DNA of 31,002 bases from DATGKR01 sp035294565 (GTDB lineage Bacteria > Actinomycetota > Acidimicrobiia > Acidimicrobiales > Palsa-688): the NCBI GenBank assembly GCA_035294565.1, contig DATGKR010000130.1, forward strand, positions 1 to 31,002, written 5' to 3'. The position numbers were made by a program, and so were the translations under genes. This document shows positions 8,801 to 15,770 of the stretch, one piece after another; the stretch's first letter is position 1, and each line of letters opens with the position of its first letter. The notes under the pieces are model-generated. The model had not been told where the DNA came from. It did not search any database and was given only the letters and a program-made list of their open reading frames with translations.

Positions 8801-9334
8801 CGCAGTGCCCGGCGCGAGCTGACCAAGGTCATCAGGGCGATCGACGCCGAGATCTCCGAGGTGTTCAGCGCGGCCTACGCCGACGTCGCGGAGAACTTCG
8901 AGAAGCTCTTCGCGACCCTCTTTCCCGGAGGCGAGGGGAGGCTGCGACTGACGGACCCCGAGCGGCTGCTCGAAACGGGCATCGAGGTCGAGGCGCGGCC
9001 GTCAGGAAAGAACCTGCGCCGCCTGTCGCTGCTGTCAGGCGGTGAGCGCAGCCTGGTCGCCATGGCGTTCCTCTTCGCCGTCTTCCGCGCCCGCCCTTCG
9101 CCGTTCTACATGATGGACGAGGTGGAAGCAGCCCTCGACGACGTCAACCTTCACCGCTTCTTGGACCTCGTGGCCGAGTTCCGTCACGAGGCGCAGCTGC
9201 TGATCGTCAGCCACCAGAAACGGACGATGGAGGCGGCCGACTGCCTCTACGGGGTGACCATGGCCCCCGGCGGCTCGTCGCGGGTCGTGAGCGAGCGCGT
9301 GGCGCGCCACGCCGAAGTGGCCGTCGGAGACTGA
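5834..9334 (+). CDS. smc: Chromosome segregation ATPase SMC
   Basis: This 1166-residue protein is a full-length SMC, the condensin core that compacts and segregates the chromosome with ScpA and ScpB. It opens with MFLKSLTLKGFKSFADPTTL, and Walker A GPNGSGKSN lies at about 31-39. Two long coiled-coil arms rich in Ala, Arg and Glu (about 165-495 and 660-1000) flank a hinge at roughly 500-650. The C-terminal head has the signature LSGGERS at 1067-1073 and Walker B FYMMDEVEAALDD around 1091-1103. The GTG start is fixed by the canonical N terminus. The 77 bases after mutM hold no gene. No acylphosphatase gene lies here, unlike in mycobacteria. Confidence 0.97.
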   Translation: MFLKSLTLKGFKSFADPTTLDFEPGVTVVVGPNGSGKSNVVDAVAWVLGAQGPRTLRSAKMEDVIFAGTSKRPALGRAEVSLTIDNSAGLLPIDFSEVTITRTLFRNGDSEYAINRVPCRLLDIQELLSDTGVGRQQHVIVSQGNLDAVLNARPEERRLVVEEAAGILKYRRRKEKAERRLESTESSLVRLQDLLREVRRQLRPLEKQAEAARRHGDLVAELATVRRYLFGRDLAAVETRLASAGAARQDLSGAEARLRAALAMLDATVIEAEAITESVGPDLGETLTAAESLRARAAGLGAVLAERRRSIERAMSSSVDQDVIVSLEADAASLSAQMAETESEAERLLPAADELAAAERDLAAESEAFEAEWGADEARPADPAAEARGELTALRSAAERSAGEHRAVDSRVSSLRERLGSLEGERQRLQTAVAEADRAAAGLREALATAAVAEEEADAARRAAEEERRRADAERHRWEARAEALAQALDGARARAGAERLAPTGGVVGTVLDLVEVDDGFAAAFEAAAGEALAAVVVDGVASARRGLAELHRQQAAGALLALPDPAFPATTRGRLLAGGGVVPLRSKVRGRSPGVEALLDALVGNAVVVEAGWEAALDLATERPDLVVVTRAGDRFAGRVWRTGVGGPGVTGAELDEARRRAANAAGAAAAAAIALREAEAGAARARDTKLAAARAVEANSSRGRAASDALARLEAETAERAEELEAALAQRQELHDRARRERARVAELEALLPGLEKLAAEAAEKAAAERAARYRLADRAAAVAAMRRQLEVRAAGLEERRTMIARRLAEVERRLARNVAEREAAAARGEEARRAAEVVESLAAMVAEREAELEQRVAELRERRRVETEEQRERSARLEQLRRERAAAERQLAEVRERMARVELDETESRVRLEALTDQIRRELDCEPESVRDAEPPGLPPGTSATSRRAELERELRLMGPVNPLALEEYDALVERHRFLDGQLEDVRSARRELTKVIRAIDAEISEVFSAAYADVAENFEKLFATLFPGGEGRLRLTDPERLLETGIEVEARPSGKNLRRLSLLSGGERSLVAMAFLFAVFRARPSPFYMMDEVEAALDDVNLHRFLDLVAEFRHEAQLLIVSHQKRTMEAADCLYGVTMAPGGSSRVVSERVARHAEVAVGD

Positions 9335-9386
9335 ACGGCAAGCGATCAGACCCTCAGCGACTGACGGCGCCCCTCGTCTCGGCCGG

Positions 9387-9401
9387 TAGGCTCGGCCGGA
9401 C
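9387..9401 (+). promoter_or_regulatory. Candidate leaderless promoter (-10 box) of ftsY
   Basis: TAGGCT at 9387-9392 lies nine bases before the ftsY ATG, flanked by two copies of cggccgg. No Shine-Dalgarno sequence is visible, so the transcript may begin at or next to the ATG. A CTGACG at 9361-9366 is the nearest -35-like hexamer, but its 20-base spacer is long. Confidence 0.38.
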
Positions 9402-10556
9402 ATGCTTGGCTTGATCGTCGGCCTCATCGTCCTGGCGGTGCTGCTGGTCGGCTTCTCCGGGTTCCTGGTCGCCACGCGCGTCCGACGCCCCGCCGCCCCC
9501 CCTGCCGAGCCGCCGCTCGGTCCCGAGACCCCAGTGCCGGAGGCGGTGAAGGCGCCGCCCGCCCCGGAGGTCGCTCAGCCCGCCCCGGGGCTGCCCGAGG
9601 TAGCCGTCGAGGAGGTGGTCGTCGAGGCGCCTCTGGAGGAGGCCGTCGAGGTCCCACCGCGCTTCCGGGACCGCCTGGGCCGGGCCAGGTCGTTGTTCGG
9701 CGGCTACCTCGCGGCGGTGCGCGCCCGCGAGCGCATCGACGAGACGACCTGGGAGGAACTCGAGGAGGCCCTCATACTCGCCGACGTGGGGGCACCGACT
9801 ACCGCACGGTTGCTGGATGAGCTTCGCGTCGCGGCCAAGACGGAGGGGATTTCCACGCCCGAGGCTCTCGTCGAGGCGTTGAAGCAGCGGCTCGCCGCCA
9901 TGCTGGAGGGTGACACCGAGCTGCACTTCGCCCCCGAGGGGACCACCGTCTGGTTGTTCGTCGGTGTCAACGGGGTCGGAAAGACCACCACCATCGGCAA
10001 GGTGGGGCTGCGCCAGATCTCCACCGGCCACAAGGTGGTCATGGCAGCGGGGGACACGTTCCGTGCCGCCGCCGCCGACCAGCTCGAAACCTGGGCGGAG
10101 CGCGCCGGAGCCGAGGTGGTGCGGGGCAACGAGGGCGGCGATCCCGGGGCGGTGGTGTTCGACGCCGTGCAGCACGCCGCCGCACGCGGTGCCGACCTGG
10201 TCTTGGCCGACACGGCCGGCCGCCTGCACACGAAGACCAACCTCATGGAAGAGTTGAAGAAGGTCCGCCGGGTAGCGGAGCGCCCGCCGGGGGCCGTCTC
10301 AGAGGTGCTGCTCGTGATCGACGCGACCACAGGTCAGAACGGCTTGATCCAGGCACGCCAGTTCGCCGAGGCGGTCGGCGTGACCGGGGTCGTGCTGACC
10401 AAGCTGGACGGCACCGCCAAAGGCGGGATCGTCGTCGCCATCCGCTCCGAGCTGGGTATTCCGATCAAGCTGGTCGGCCTCGGCGAAGGCGCCGCCGACC
10501 TGGTCGACTTCGACCCGGAGGAATTCGTCGAGGCGCTCTTCGCAGCCGACGGCTAG
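9402..10556 (+). CDS. ftsY: Signal recognition particle receptor FtsY
   Basis: FtsY is the membrane-bound SRP receptor GTPase that receives ribosome-nascent-chain complexes from Ffh. The 384-residue product begins with a hydrophobic segment (about 2-25, LGLIVGLIVLAVLLVGFSGFL), as in actinobacterial FtsY proteins that have their own membrane anchor. A Pro/Glu/Val-rich linker (30-85) follows. The NG domain carries G1 GVNGVGKTTT near residue 188, DTFRAAAADQL, G3 DTAGRLHTK and G4 TKLDGTAKGG. Its partner ffh lies 2.7 kb downstream, separated by an inverted ABC transporter cassette. The 74-base gap to the convergent permease contains only a weak stem (ccaca ggg tgtgg near 10600). Confidence 0.96.
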   Translation: MLGLIVGLIVLAVLLVGFSGFLVATRVRRPAAPPAEPPLGPETPVPEAVKAPPAPEVAQPAPGLPEVAVEEVVVEAPLEEAVEVPPRFRDRLGRARSLFGGYLAAVRARERIDETTWEELEEALILADVGAPTTARLLDELRVAAKTEGISTPEALVEALKQRLAAMLEGDTELHFAPEGTTVWLFVGVNGVGKTTTIGKVGLRQISTGHKVVMAAGDTFRAAAADQLETWAERAGAEVVRGNEGGDPGAVVFDAVQHAAARGADLVLADTAGRLHTKTNLMEELKKVRRVAERPPGAVSEVLLVIDATTGQNGLIQARQFAEAVGVTGVVLTKLDGTAKGGIVVAIRSELGIPIKLVGLGEGAADLVDFDPEEFVEALFAADG

Positions 10557-10630
10557 ACGGCCGCCTCGAGCAGCGCACCGGAGGGCCTGGGCGGGTGTCC
10601 ACAGGGTGTGGGCGCGGGCACCTGGACCTC

Positions 10631-11392
10631 TCATGCGAGCAGCAGACTGCGGATCCGCCGCCCGGCGATCGCGACCCCGGCCGCCCCCATCGCCGCCAGG
10701 TAGGCGGCGTGGCCGGCGAGGGAGGGGCTGAGCGCACCCAGCGTCAGGCCTCGCTCGAGGGCCACGCCGTGGTAGAGGGGGGTGGCCTCGACGAGCGCCC
10801 GGACCCACGCCGGGTAGGTGGAAAGCGGGTAGAAGGTTCCGGAGAACAGGAACATCGGCAGCAGCGCGAGTTGGACGAGGTCGAAGTCCGTCCAGCCGCG
10901 CATGTAGGTGGTGGCGGCCATTCCGGTGGCGGCGAAGGCGAAACCGACCAGCACCGCCGCGGGGAGGTCGAGGCAAGCCCATGGCGAGCGGACGTCGCCC
11001 AGGCCCCACATCATGGCGACGAACACCGCCGAGTAGACGCTGCCACGGGCCGTCGCAGTGACGATCTCGCCGTTGGCGACGTCGCCCGCCCCCATCGGCG
11101 TGGCCAGCACTGCGTCGTATACCCGGGCGTACTTCAACTTGAAGTAGACGTTGAAGGTCGCCTCGTAGACGGCGCCGTTCATCGCCGAGGCGGCGAGCAG
11201 CGCGGGTGCTACGTAGGCCTGGAAGGGGTAACCGTCAATGGGACCGACGAGCCGCCCGAGGCCGATGCCGATGGACAGTAAGTAGAAGACAGGCTCGGCG
11301 AGGCCGGACACCGGCACCCACCAGGTGCGGCGCATGACCCGCAGGTTCCTGCGCAGCATCCGGCCCCCTCGGAAAGCCACGTCGAAGCTCAT
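10631..11392 (-). CDS. ABC-2 type transporter permease (second subunit)
   Basis: The 253-residue integral membrane protein starts MSFDVAFRGGRMLRRNLRVMRRTWW and has about six hydrophobic segments, the ABC-2 membrane domain layout of NodJ/DrrB-type exporters. Characteristic features are the FYLLSIGIGLG segment after the first helix, the ATPMGAGDVANGEI cytoplasmic loop that contacts the ATPase, and LPMFLFSGTFYPL. The ATG lies within the stop of the upstream permease (ATGA overlap), so translation is coupled. The reading frame is open upstream, but that extension is only the other permease read in a different frame. The substrate cannot be told from sequence. Confidence 0.88.
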   Translation of the reverse strand: MSFDVAFRGGRMLRRNLRVMRRTWWVPVSGLAEPVFYLLSIGIGLGRLVGPIDGYPFQAYVAPALLAASAMNGAVYEATFNVYFKLKYARVYDAVLATPMGAGDVANGEIVTATARGSVYSAVFVAMMWGLGDVRSPWACLDLPAAVLVGFAFAATGMAATTYMRGWTDFDLVQLALLPMFLFSGTFYPLSTYPAWVRALVEATPLYHGVALERGLTLGALSPSLAGHAAYLAAMGAAGVAIAGRRIRSLLLA

Positions 11393-12165
11393 GTCAAAAG
11401 CCTCCGCCGGTAGGTGGCCCGAGCGGCGGCGACACCCGCGCCGGTGACGCCGAGCAGGTAGGCCACGTGCTCGGCGGCGCCTGCGACGGTCGTCGTTCCC
11501 GCGGCGAGTGTCCGGCACAGGTCGACTCCGTGCCACAGCGGCGTGGCGTAGGCGACGACCCGCAACGCCTCGGGAAGCTGCGACAGGGGGAAGAACACCC
11601 CCGAGAAGAGGAACAGTGGCACCACCACCAGGCGGAACACCAGGCTGAACCCGCCCTCGCTGTCCTGGGTCGCGGCGAACGCGGCGAGAGGAGCGGCGAA
11701 GGCGGCGCCCGTCAGGACGCCGACCGGCAGGATGGCCACGCTCTCGGGGGACCGGAGCACCCCGAAAACGCCCATGACCGCCACGTACGAAGCGACGGCC
11801 GTCGCCACGCGGAGCATCATCCAGGCGAGGTGGCCGGCCAAGACGTCGCCGACACGCAGGGGCGTGGCCAGCATGGCGTGGTAGCTGCGCGTCCATTTGA
11901 GGGCACCCATGACGGGGAACATCGCTTCGCTCGCCGCGGTGGTAGACGCGGCGACCGCGGCGAGCGCCGGGGCCACGAAGCGCAAGTAGCTGACGTGGCC
12001 CAGCGAGGCGCTCGCGTGGGCCTTGTCCACGAAGGCCCCGAGGCCCACGCCCATCGCCAGGAGGTAGAGGACCGGGTTGACGAACGTGGTCATCACCGAG
12101 GCCCTCCACGTCCGACGGTAGGCGCGGGCGAAGTAGGCGGTGGCGCGCAGAGCCGGGACGGTCAT
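11389..12165 (-). CDS. ABC-2 type transporter permease (first subunit)
   Basis: The 258-residue membrane protein has an N-terminal cytoplasmic segment rich in Arg (YFARAYRRTWRASV). About six predicted transmembrane helices follow, and it keeps the ABC-2 hallmarks ATPLRVGDVLAGH and VPLFLFSGVFFPLSQLP. It is a diverged paralogue of the following gene, suggesting an ancient tandem duplication and a heterodimeric pore. A very good ribosome-binding site (aggagg) precedes the ATG, 11 bases after the ATPase stop. Families such as NodJ, DrrB and lipo-oligosaccharide exporters share this architecture. Confidence 0.88.
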   Translation of the reverse strand: MTVPALRATAYFARAYRRTWRASVMTTFVNPVLYLLAMGVGLGAFVDKAHASASLGHVSYLRFVAPALAAVAASTTAASEAMFPVMGALKWTRSYHAMLATPLRVGDVLAGHLAWMMLRVATAVASYVAVMGVFGVLRSPESVAILPVGVLTGAAFAAPLAAFAATQDSEGGFSLVFRLVVVPLFLFSGVFFPLSQLPEALRVVAYATPLWHGVDLCRTLAAGTTTVAGAAEHVAYLLGVTGAGVAAARATYRRRLLT

Positions 12166-12176
12166 CCTTTGTCCTC

Positions 12177-13097
12177 CTAGTCGACGAGCTGCCGTCCGGT
12201 CAGGTTCAAGAAGACGTCCTCCAGGGTCGAGCGGCGAGCCAGGACGCTCAGCGGTGCGAGCCGGCGTGCGCCTATCGCCTCTACCGCCGCGTCCCCGTCG
12301 GATGTGTAGAGGAGCAGCCGGTCCGGCAGCGTCTCCACCCGCTCACCCAGATCTGACACCTTGCCCGCCATCTGCTCGCTCTCCCCCGGCGGGAATCGCA
12401 GCTCCACCACTTCCTTGGTCGAGAAGCGCTCGATCAAAGACCGCGGCGAGCCCTCGGCGGCGATGCGGCCGCGGTCCATGACGACCAGCCGGTCGCAGAG
12501 CTGCTCCGCCTCGTCCATGTAGTGGGTCGTCAGTACCAGCGTCACCCCCTGCGCCTTCAGCCGGTAGAGCCGGTCCCAGAGGGCGTGGCGTGCCTGGGGG
12601 TCGAGGCCGGTGGTCGGCTCGTCGAGGAGCAGCACCTCCGGGTCGTTCACCAGCGAACGTGCGATCGTGAGCCGCCGCTTCATGCCCCCAGAAAGCGGCT
12701 CGACCCGGTCGTCGGCTCTCTCGGAGAGCTGGGCGAACGCCAGCAGCTGGTCGATCCTGTCGGACAACTGGCGCTTGGGGAGGTCGAAATAACGTCCGTA
12801 GACCCACAGGTTCTCGCGTACCGTCAGCTCGGGGTCGAGGTTGTCCTCCTGGGGGACCACGCCGAGGCGCGACCTGATCGCCGGGCCGTCGACGTCGGGA
12901 TCGAGACCGAGGATCGTGAGCTCCCCGCCCGAGCGCGGTGAGACGCACGCCACCATCCGCATTGTGGAGCTCTTGCCTGCGCCGTTGGGGCCGAGGAACC
13001 CGAACGACTCGCCTCGGCGCACGTCGAAGTCGATGCCGTCGACGGCGATGAAGTCGCCGAAGCGTTTGACGAGCCGGCGGGCGGCGATCAGGGCCAC
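12177..13097 (-). CDS. ABC transporter ATP-binding protein (DrrA/NodI/CcmA-like)
   Basis: The 306-residue protein is the energising subunit of the two ABC-2 permeases downstream. It has Walker A GPNGAGKSS (36-44), Q-loop VVPQEDNLDPELTV (80-93), signature LSGGMKRRL (135-143), Walker B LLLDEPTTGLDP (157-168) and the H-loop LTTHYMDEAE. The C-terminal domain of about 80 residues, ending STLEDVFLNLTGRQL, is the DrrA/NodI-type regulatory tail. The GTG at 13097 is chosen because homology begins directly there (ALIAARRLVKRFGDFIAVDG); the frame remains open upstream through a repeat region. The product could be an antibiotic, lipid or polysaccharide exporter. Confidence 0.92.
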   Translation of the reverse strand: MALIAARRLVKRFGDFIAVDGIDFDVRRGESFGFLGPNGAGKSSTMRMVACVSPRSGGELTILGLDPDVDGPAIRSRLGVVPQEDNLDPELTVRENLWVYGRYFDLPKRQLSDRIDQLLAFAQLSERADDRVEPLSGGMKRRLTIARSLVNDPEVLLLDEPTTGLDPQARHALWDRLYRLKAQGVTLVLTTHYMDEAEQLCDRLVVMDRGRIAAEGSPRSLIERFSTKEVVELRFPPGESEQMAGKVSDLGERVETLPDRLLLYTSDGDAAVEAIGARRLAPLSVLARRSTLEDVFLNLTGRQLVD

Positions 13098-13112
13098 CCG
13101 AAGCTTTCTATA
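13098..13112 (-). promoter_or_regulatory. Candidate leaderless promoter of the ABC exporter operon
   Basis: On the minus strand TATAGA (13112-13107) is followed by nine bases and then the GTG start at 13097, with no Shine-Dalgarno sequence. It is one of the few A/T-rich spots in the region. No clear -35 is visible; the upstream DNA is the tandem repeat at 13123-13205. Confidence 0.35.
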
Positions 13113-13122
13113 CGATCGACGT

Positions 13123-13205
13123 GGCGCCGGCCCCGGGTTTTCGGCGGTGGTCGGGGCGCCGGCCCGGGTTTTCGACGGTGGTCGGGGCGCCGGCCCCGGG
13201 GTTTC
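13123..13205. repeat. Imperfect tandem repeat (about 2.6 copies, 31-32 bp unit) in the divergent ABC/ffh region
   Basis: Units begin at 13123, 13155 and 13186, each with ggcgccggcc(c)ccggg followed by a T-run and tcg-cggtggtcgg. Unit 2 has lost one C and unit 3 is truncated at about 13205. Each unit starts with nested palindromic hexamers (ggcgcc, gccggc, cccggg). It occupies most of the 136 bases between the exporter start and ffh, so it may influence either promoter, or be a neutral slippage product. Confidence 0.8.
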
Positions 13206-13217
13206 CCGCGCCTCGTC

Positions 13218-13233
13218 TAGCCTGGTGGGCTCT
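13218..13233 (+). promoter_or_regulatory. Candidate leaderless promoter (-10 box) of ffh
   Basis: TAGCCT at 13218-13223 lies ten bases before the ffh ATG. The intervening ggtgggctct is at best a poor ribosome-binding site. Transcription would start within a few bases of the ATG. No -35 is apparent. Confidence 0.35.
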
Positions 13234-14598
13234 ATGTTCGAGTCTCTCACCGACCGCTTCGACGCGGTCTTCACCCGCCTTCGCGGGCGAGGCCGGCTGT
13301 CCGAAGCCGACGTCGACGAGGCGCTCCGCGAGATCCGGCTCGCGCTGCTCCAGGCGGACGTCAACCTCCGGGTGGTCAGGGACTTCGTCGGCAGGGTCCG
13401 GGAGGACCTGGTGGGCGTCGACCTCAGCCAGAGCCTCACCCCCGGCCAGCAGGTCGTCAAGGTCGTCCACGAGGAGATGCAGCGGATCCTCGGCGGGGAG
13501 ACGCTGAAGCTCACCTACGCCCCGCGGCCGCCAACCGTCCTCTTGCTCGCCGGCCTGCAGGGTTCGGGCAAGACGACGACCGCGGCCAAGCTCGCCGCTT
13601 GGTACAAGCGCAGCCAGGGCCGCAACCCGCTCCTGGTGGGCGCCGACCTGCAACGACCCGCAGCGGTCGAGCAGCTGCGGGTCCTCGGGCGCCAGGCCGG
13701 TGTCCCGGTCTTCAGCGAGCCGTCCGACCCGGTCACCGTCGCCAAGAAAGGCGTCGAGGAGGCAGCGCGGGTCGGTCGCGACGTGGTCATCGTGGACACT
13801 GCGGGGCGCCTCACCGTGGACGAGGAGATGATGGAGGAGGTCCGGAGGATCTCCGAGGCCACCTCGCCGCACTACACGTTCCTCGTGATCGACGCGATGA
13901 TCGGCCAGGATGCGGTGGCCACCGCCGAAGCGTTCCACCGGACCCTCGAGCTGGACGGAGTGATCCTGACCAAGGTGGACGGCGACGCACGCGGCGGGGC
14001 GGCCCTGTCGGTGAAGGAGGTGGTCGGCCGGCCCATCGTTTTCGCGTCCACGGGGGAGAAGCTCGCCGACTTCGAACAATTCCACCCCGACCGCATGGCG
14101 GACCGGATCCTCGGCATGGGCGATGTCCTCACCTTGATCGAGAAGGCCGAAGCCAACCTGGACCGCGCCCAAGCCGAGAGGACCGTCGCCAGGCTGCAGG
14201 AGGGCCGCTTCACCCTCGAGGACTTCCTGGAGCAGATGCAGCAGGTGAAGAAGATGGGTCCGTTGTCCGGCCTGGTGGGGATGATCCCTGGGCTTCCCAA
14301 GGAGCTCAAAGGAGCACAGGTCGACGACAGCCTCATCGGCCCGGTGGAGGCCATCATCCGCTCCATGACCCCCGAGGAGCGCCAGAACCCCTCGATCATC
14401 AACGGTTCCCGCCGCACGCGCATAGCGCGCGGCAGTGGCACGACCGTGACCGAGGTCAATAACCTCTTGGACCGTTTCAAGCAGATGCAGGGATACATGC
14501 GCCAGATGGCTTCCATGCCGGGTCTGACCGGGCGGGCCGCCCGGCGGGCCTCCTCGGGCGGCCGGCGCCCCAACAACAAGAAGAAGAAGCGCCGTTAA
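13234..14598 (+). CDS. ffh: Signal recognition particle protein Ffh (SRP54)
   Basis: Ffh binds 4.5S/SRP RNA and signal sequences and delivers ribosomes to FtsY. The 454-residue product begins MFESLTDRFDAVFTRLRGRG, with an N domain of about 90 residues. The GTPase G domain has G1 GLQGSGKTTT near 107, DLQRPAAVEQL, DTAGRLTVDEEMM and TKVDGDARGG. The M domain follows with GPLSGLVGMIPGLP, the RNA-binding SRRTRIARGSG near residue 391, a Met-rich finger (KQMQGYMRQMASMPGL) and a basic tail. The ATG at 13234 is chosen over upstream frame extensions, which are antisense to the exporter. The SRP RNA gene is not in this window. Confidence 0.96.
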   Translation: MFESLTDRFDAVFTRLRGRGRLSEADVDEALREIRLALLQADVNLRVVRDFVGRVREDLVGVDLSQSLTPGQQVVKVVHEEMQRILGGETLKLTYAPRPPTVLLLAGLQGSGKTTTAAKLAAWYKRSQGRNPLLVGADLQRPAAVEQLRVLGRQAGVPVFSEPSDPVTVAKKGVEEAARVGRDVVIVDTAGRLTVDEEMMEEVRRISEATSPHYTFLVIDAMIGQDAVATAEAFHRTLELDGVILTKVDGDARGGAALSVKEVVGRPIVFASTGEKLADFEQFHPDRMADRILGMGDVLTLIEKAEANLDRAQAERTVARLQEGRFTLEDFLEQMQQVKKMGPLSGLVGMIPGLPKELKGAQVDDSLIGPVEAIIRSMTPEERQNPSIINGSRRTRIARGSGTTVTEVNNLLDRFKQMQGYMRQMASMPGLTGRAARRASSGGRRPNNKKKKRR

Positions 14599-14625
14599 CG
14601 CTTCGTTCAAGGAAGGTCTTCCACG

Positions 14626-14931
14626 ATGGCAGTGAAACTCCGCCTCATGCGGATGGGGAAGAAGAAGCAGCCGACCTACCGGGTCGTGGCCGCAGACAGC
14701 CGGTCGCCGCGCGACGGGCGGTTCATCGAGATCCTCGGCACCTACGACCCGCGTGCGGAGCCGAGCCGCGTCTCCATCGACGTCGAGAAGGCCGGCCGGT
14801 GGCTGCGCCAGGGTGCCCAGCCGACCGACACGGTGGCGAAGCTCCTCGCCCAGGCGGGGATCTCCTCGACATCCCCCGCCGGGGTGGACGAGCCGGCGGT
14901 GGCCGCGGACGAGTCGGCCCCACAGCCGTGA
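14626..14931 (+). CDS. rpsP: 30S ribosomal protein S16
   Basis: The 101-residue protein opens with MAVKLRLMRMGKKKQPTYRVV and DSRSPRDGRFIEILGTYDP, diagnostic of S16, an assembly protein of the 30S body. After residue 80 a short acidic, Ala/Pro-rich tail extends beyond the core. An aaggaagg ribosome-binding site lies upstream, and the 27-base gap after ffh suggests co-transcription. The stop overlaps the khpA GTG (GTGA). The order ffh-rpsP-khpA-rimM-trmD-rplS is a classic bacterial cluster. Confidence 0.96.
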   Translation: MAVKLRLMRMGKKKQPTYRVVAADSRSPRDGRFIEILGTYDPRAEPSRVSIDVEKAGRWLRQGAQPTDTVAKLLAQAGISSTSPAGVDEPAVAADESAPQP

Positions 14932-15287
14932 GCAGCACCGACATCCCGGCCGCAGGCCTTCCCGGCGACGAGGGGGCCTCCGGGCTTCCCGAGACGCTCG
15001 CCACCGACGACGACGCCCTCGACGACTGGGACGACGACTCACCCAGCGGCGGCCGGGCCCGGGCCGTCCTCGCCTACGTGGCTTCCCGGCTGGTCGACGA
15101 GCCCAGCGCGGTGCGGATCGACGCCGCGGAGACGAGGAGCGGCCTCAAGCTGTCCCTGCACGTAGCTCCCGGGGACATGGGCAAGGTGATCGGCCGGCGG
15201 GGGAGGGTCGCCCAGTCGATCCGCAGCGTCGTCCGCGCGGCCGGGGCGCGCGACGGCGTCGATGTCGTGGTCGACATCGTCGACTAG
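14928..15287 (+). CDS. khpA: KH-domain RNA-binding protein KhpA
   Basis: The C-terminal 75 or so residues form a single KH domain, with the nucleic-acid-gripping GxxG loop as GRRG (89-92) in GDMGKVIGRRGRVAQSIRSVV. KhpA partners KhpB/Jag in other bacteria and binds RNA broadly, affecting cell size and envelope synthesis. The GTG start overlaps the rpsP stop and gives 119 residues, about 40 longer than the usual KhpA. The extra N-terminal part is very acidic (TDDDALDDWDDDS). A later start is possible but no good candidate lies at the domain edge, so the acidic extension is probably real. Confidence 0.9.
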   Translation: MSSTDIPAAGLPGDEGASGLPETLATDDDALDDWDDDSPSGGRARAVLAYVASRLVDEPSAVRIDAAETRSGLKLSLHVAPGDMGKVIGRRGRVAQSIRSVVRAAGARDGVDVVVDIVD

Positions 15288-15296
15288 GGGGTCCTC

Positions 15297-15767
15297 GTGC
15301 TGGAGGTCGGGCGGGTCGTCAAGCCCCACGGCCTGGCCGGCCGGGTAGTCGTCGAGCTTTGGACCAACCGTCCCGAGCGGAGCGCACCCGGGGCCCGGCT
15401 GTTCGCAGCCGAGCGGCCCCTGCAGGTTTCCTCGGCGACGCTCCTCGCCGAGGAGCCGGGACGTTCCAGGTACCTGGTCTCCTTCGTCGGCGTCGACGGT
15501 CGCGAGGCTGCCGAAGCGTTGCGGGGGGCGGTGCTCTGCGCCGAGCCGATCGACGTAGACGGCGCGCTCTGGGTCCACGAGATGATCGGGGCCGGGCTCT
15601 TCGACGACCGGGGATGCCTGGTGGGTCGGGTGGAGGCCGTCGAGGCGAACCCGGCGAGCGACCTCCTGATCCTGTCGGACGGGCGGGTCGTCCCCCTGAC
15701 CTTCGTCCGGCGCGACGCCGGTCGGCTGGTGGTCAGCGGGCCGCCAGGCCTCCTCGACGCCGGATAG
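15297..15767 (+). CDS. rimM: Ribosome maturation factor RimM
   Basis: The 156-residue protein begins LEVGRVVKPHGLAGRVVVELWTNRPER, the RimM N-terminal beta-barrel domain. It ends with a PRC-barrel domain (WVHEMIGAGLFDDRGCLVGRVEAVEANPASDLLIL). RimM binds S19 and assists maturation of the 30S head. The GTG start lies nine bases after the khpA stop. It is followed three bases later by trmD, the usual arrangement. Confidence 0.94.
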   Translation: MLEVGRVVKPHGLAGRVVVELWTNRPERSAPGARLFAAERPLQVSSATLLAEEPGRSRYLVSFVGVDGREAAEALRGAVLCAEPIDVDGALWVHEMIGAGLFDDRGCLVGRVEAVEANPASDLLILSDGRVVPLTFVRRDAGRLVVSGPPGLLDAG

Positions 15768-15770
15768 TCC

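Noticed and set aside
10595..10603. GTGTCCACA, one mismatch from the actinobacterial DnaA box
   Set aside because: A single near-match in a convergent gap, with no cluster of boxes, no AT-rich unwinding element and no dnaA/dnaN genes nearby, is not evidence of an origin.
12841..13233. Upstream in-frame extension of ffh by 131 residues
   Set aside because: It runs antisense through the start of the ABC ATPase and through the tandem repeat; Ffh homology begins exactly at the ATG at 13234.
13108..15042. Minus-strand open frame of 644 codons opposite ffh and rpsP
   Set aside because: It is antisense to clearly recognised ffh and rpsP coding sequence and shows no domain similarity.
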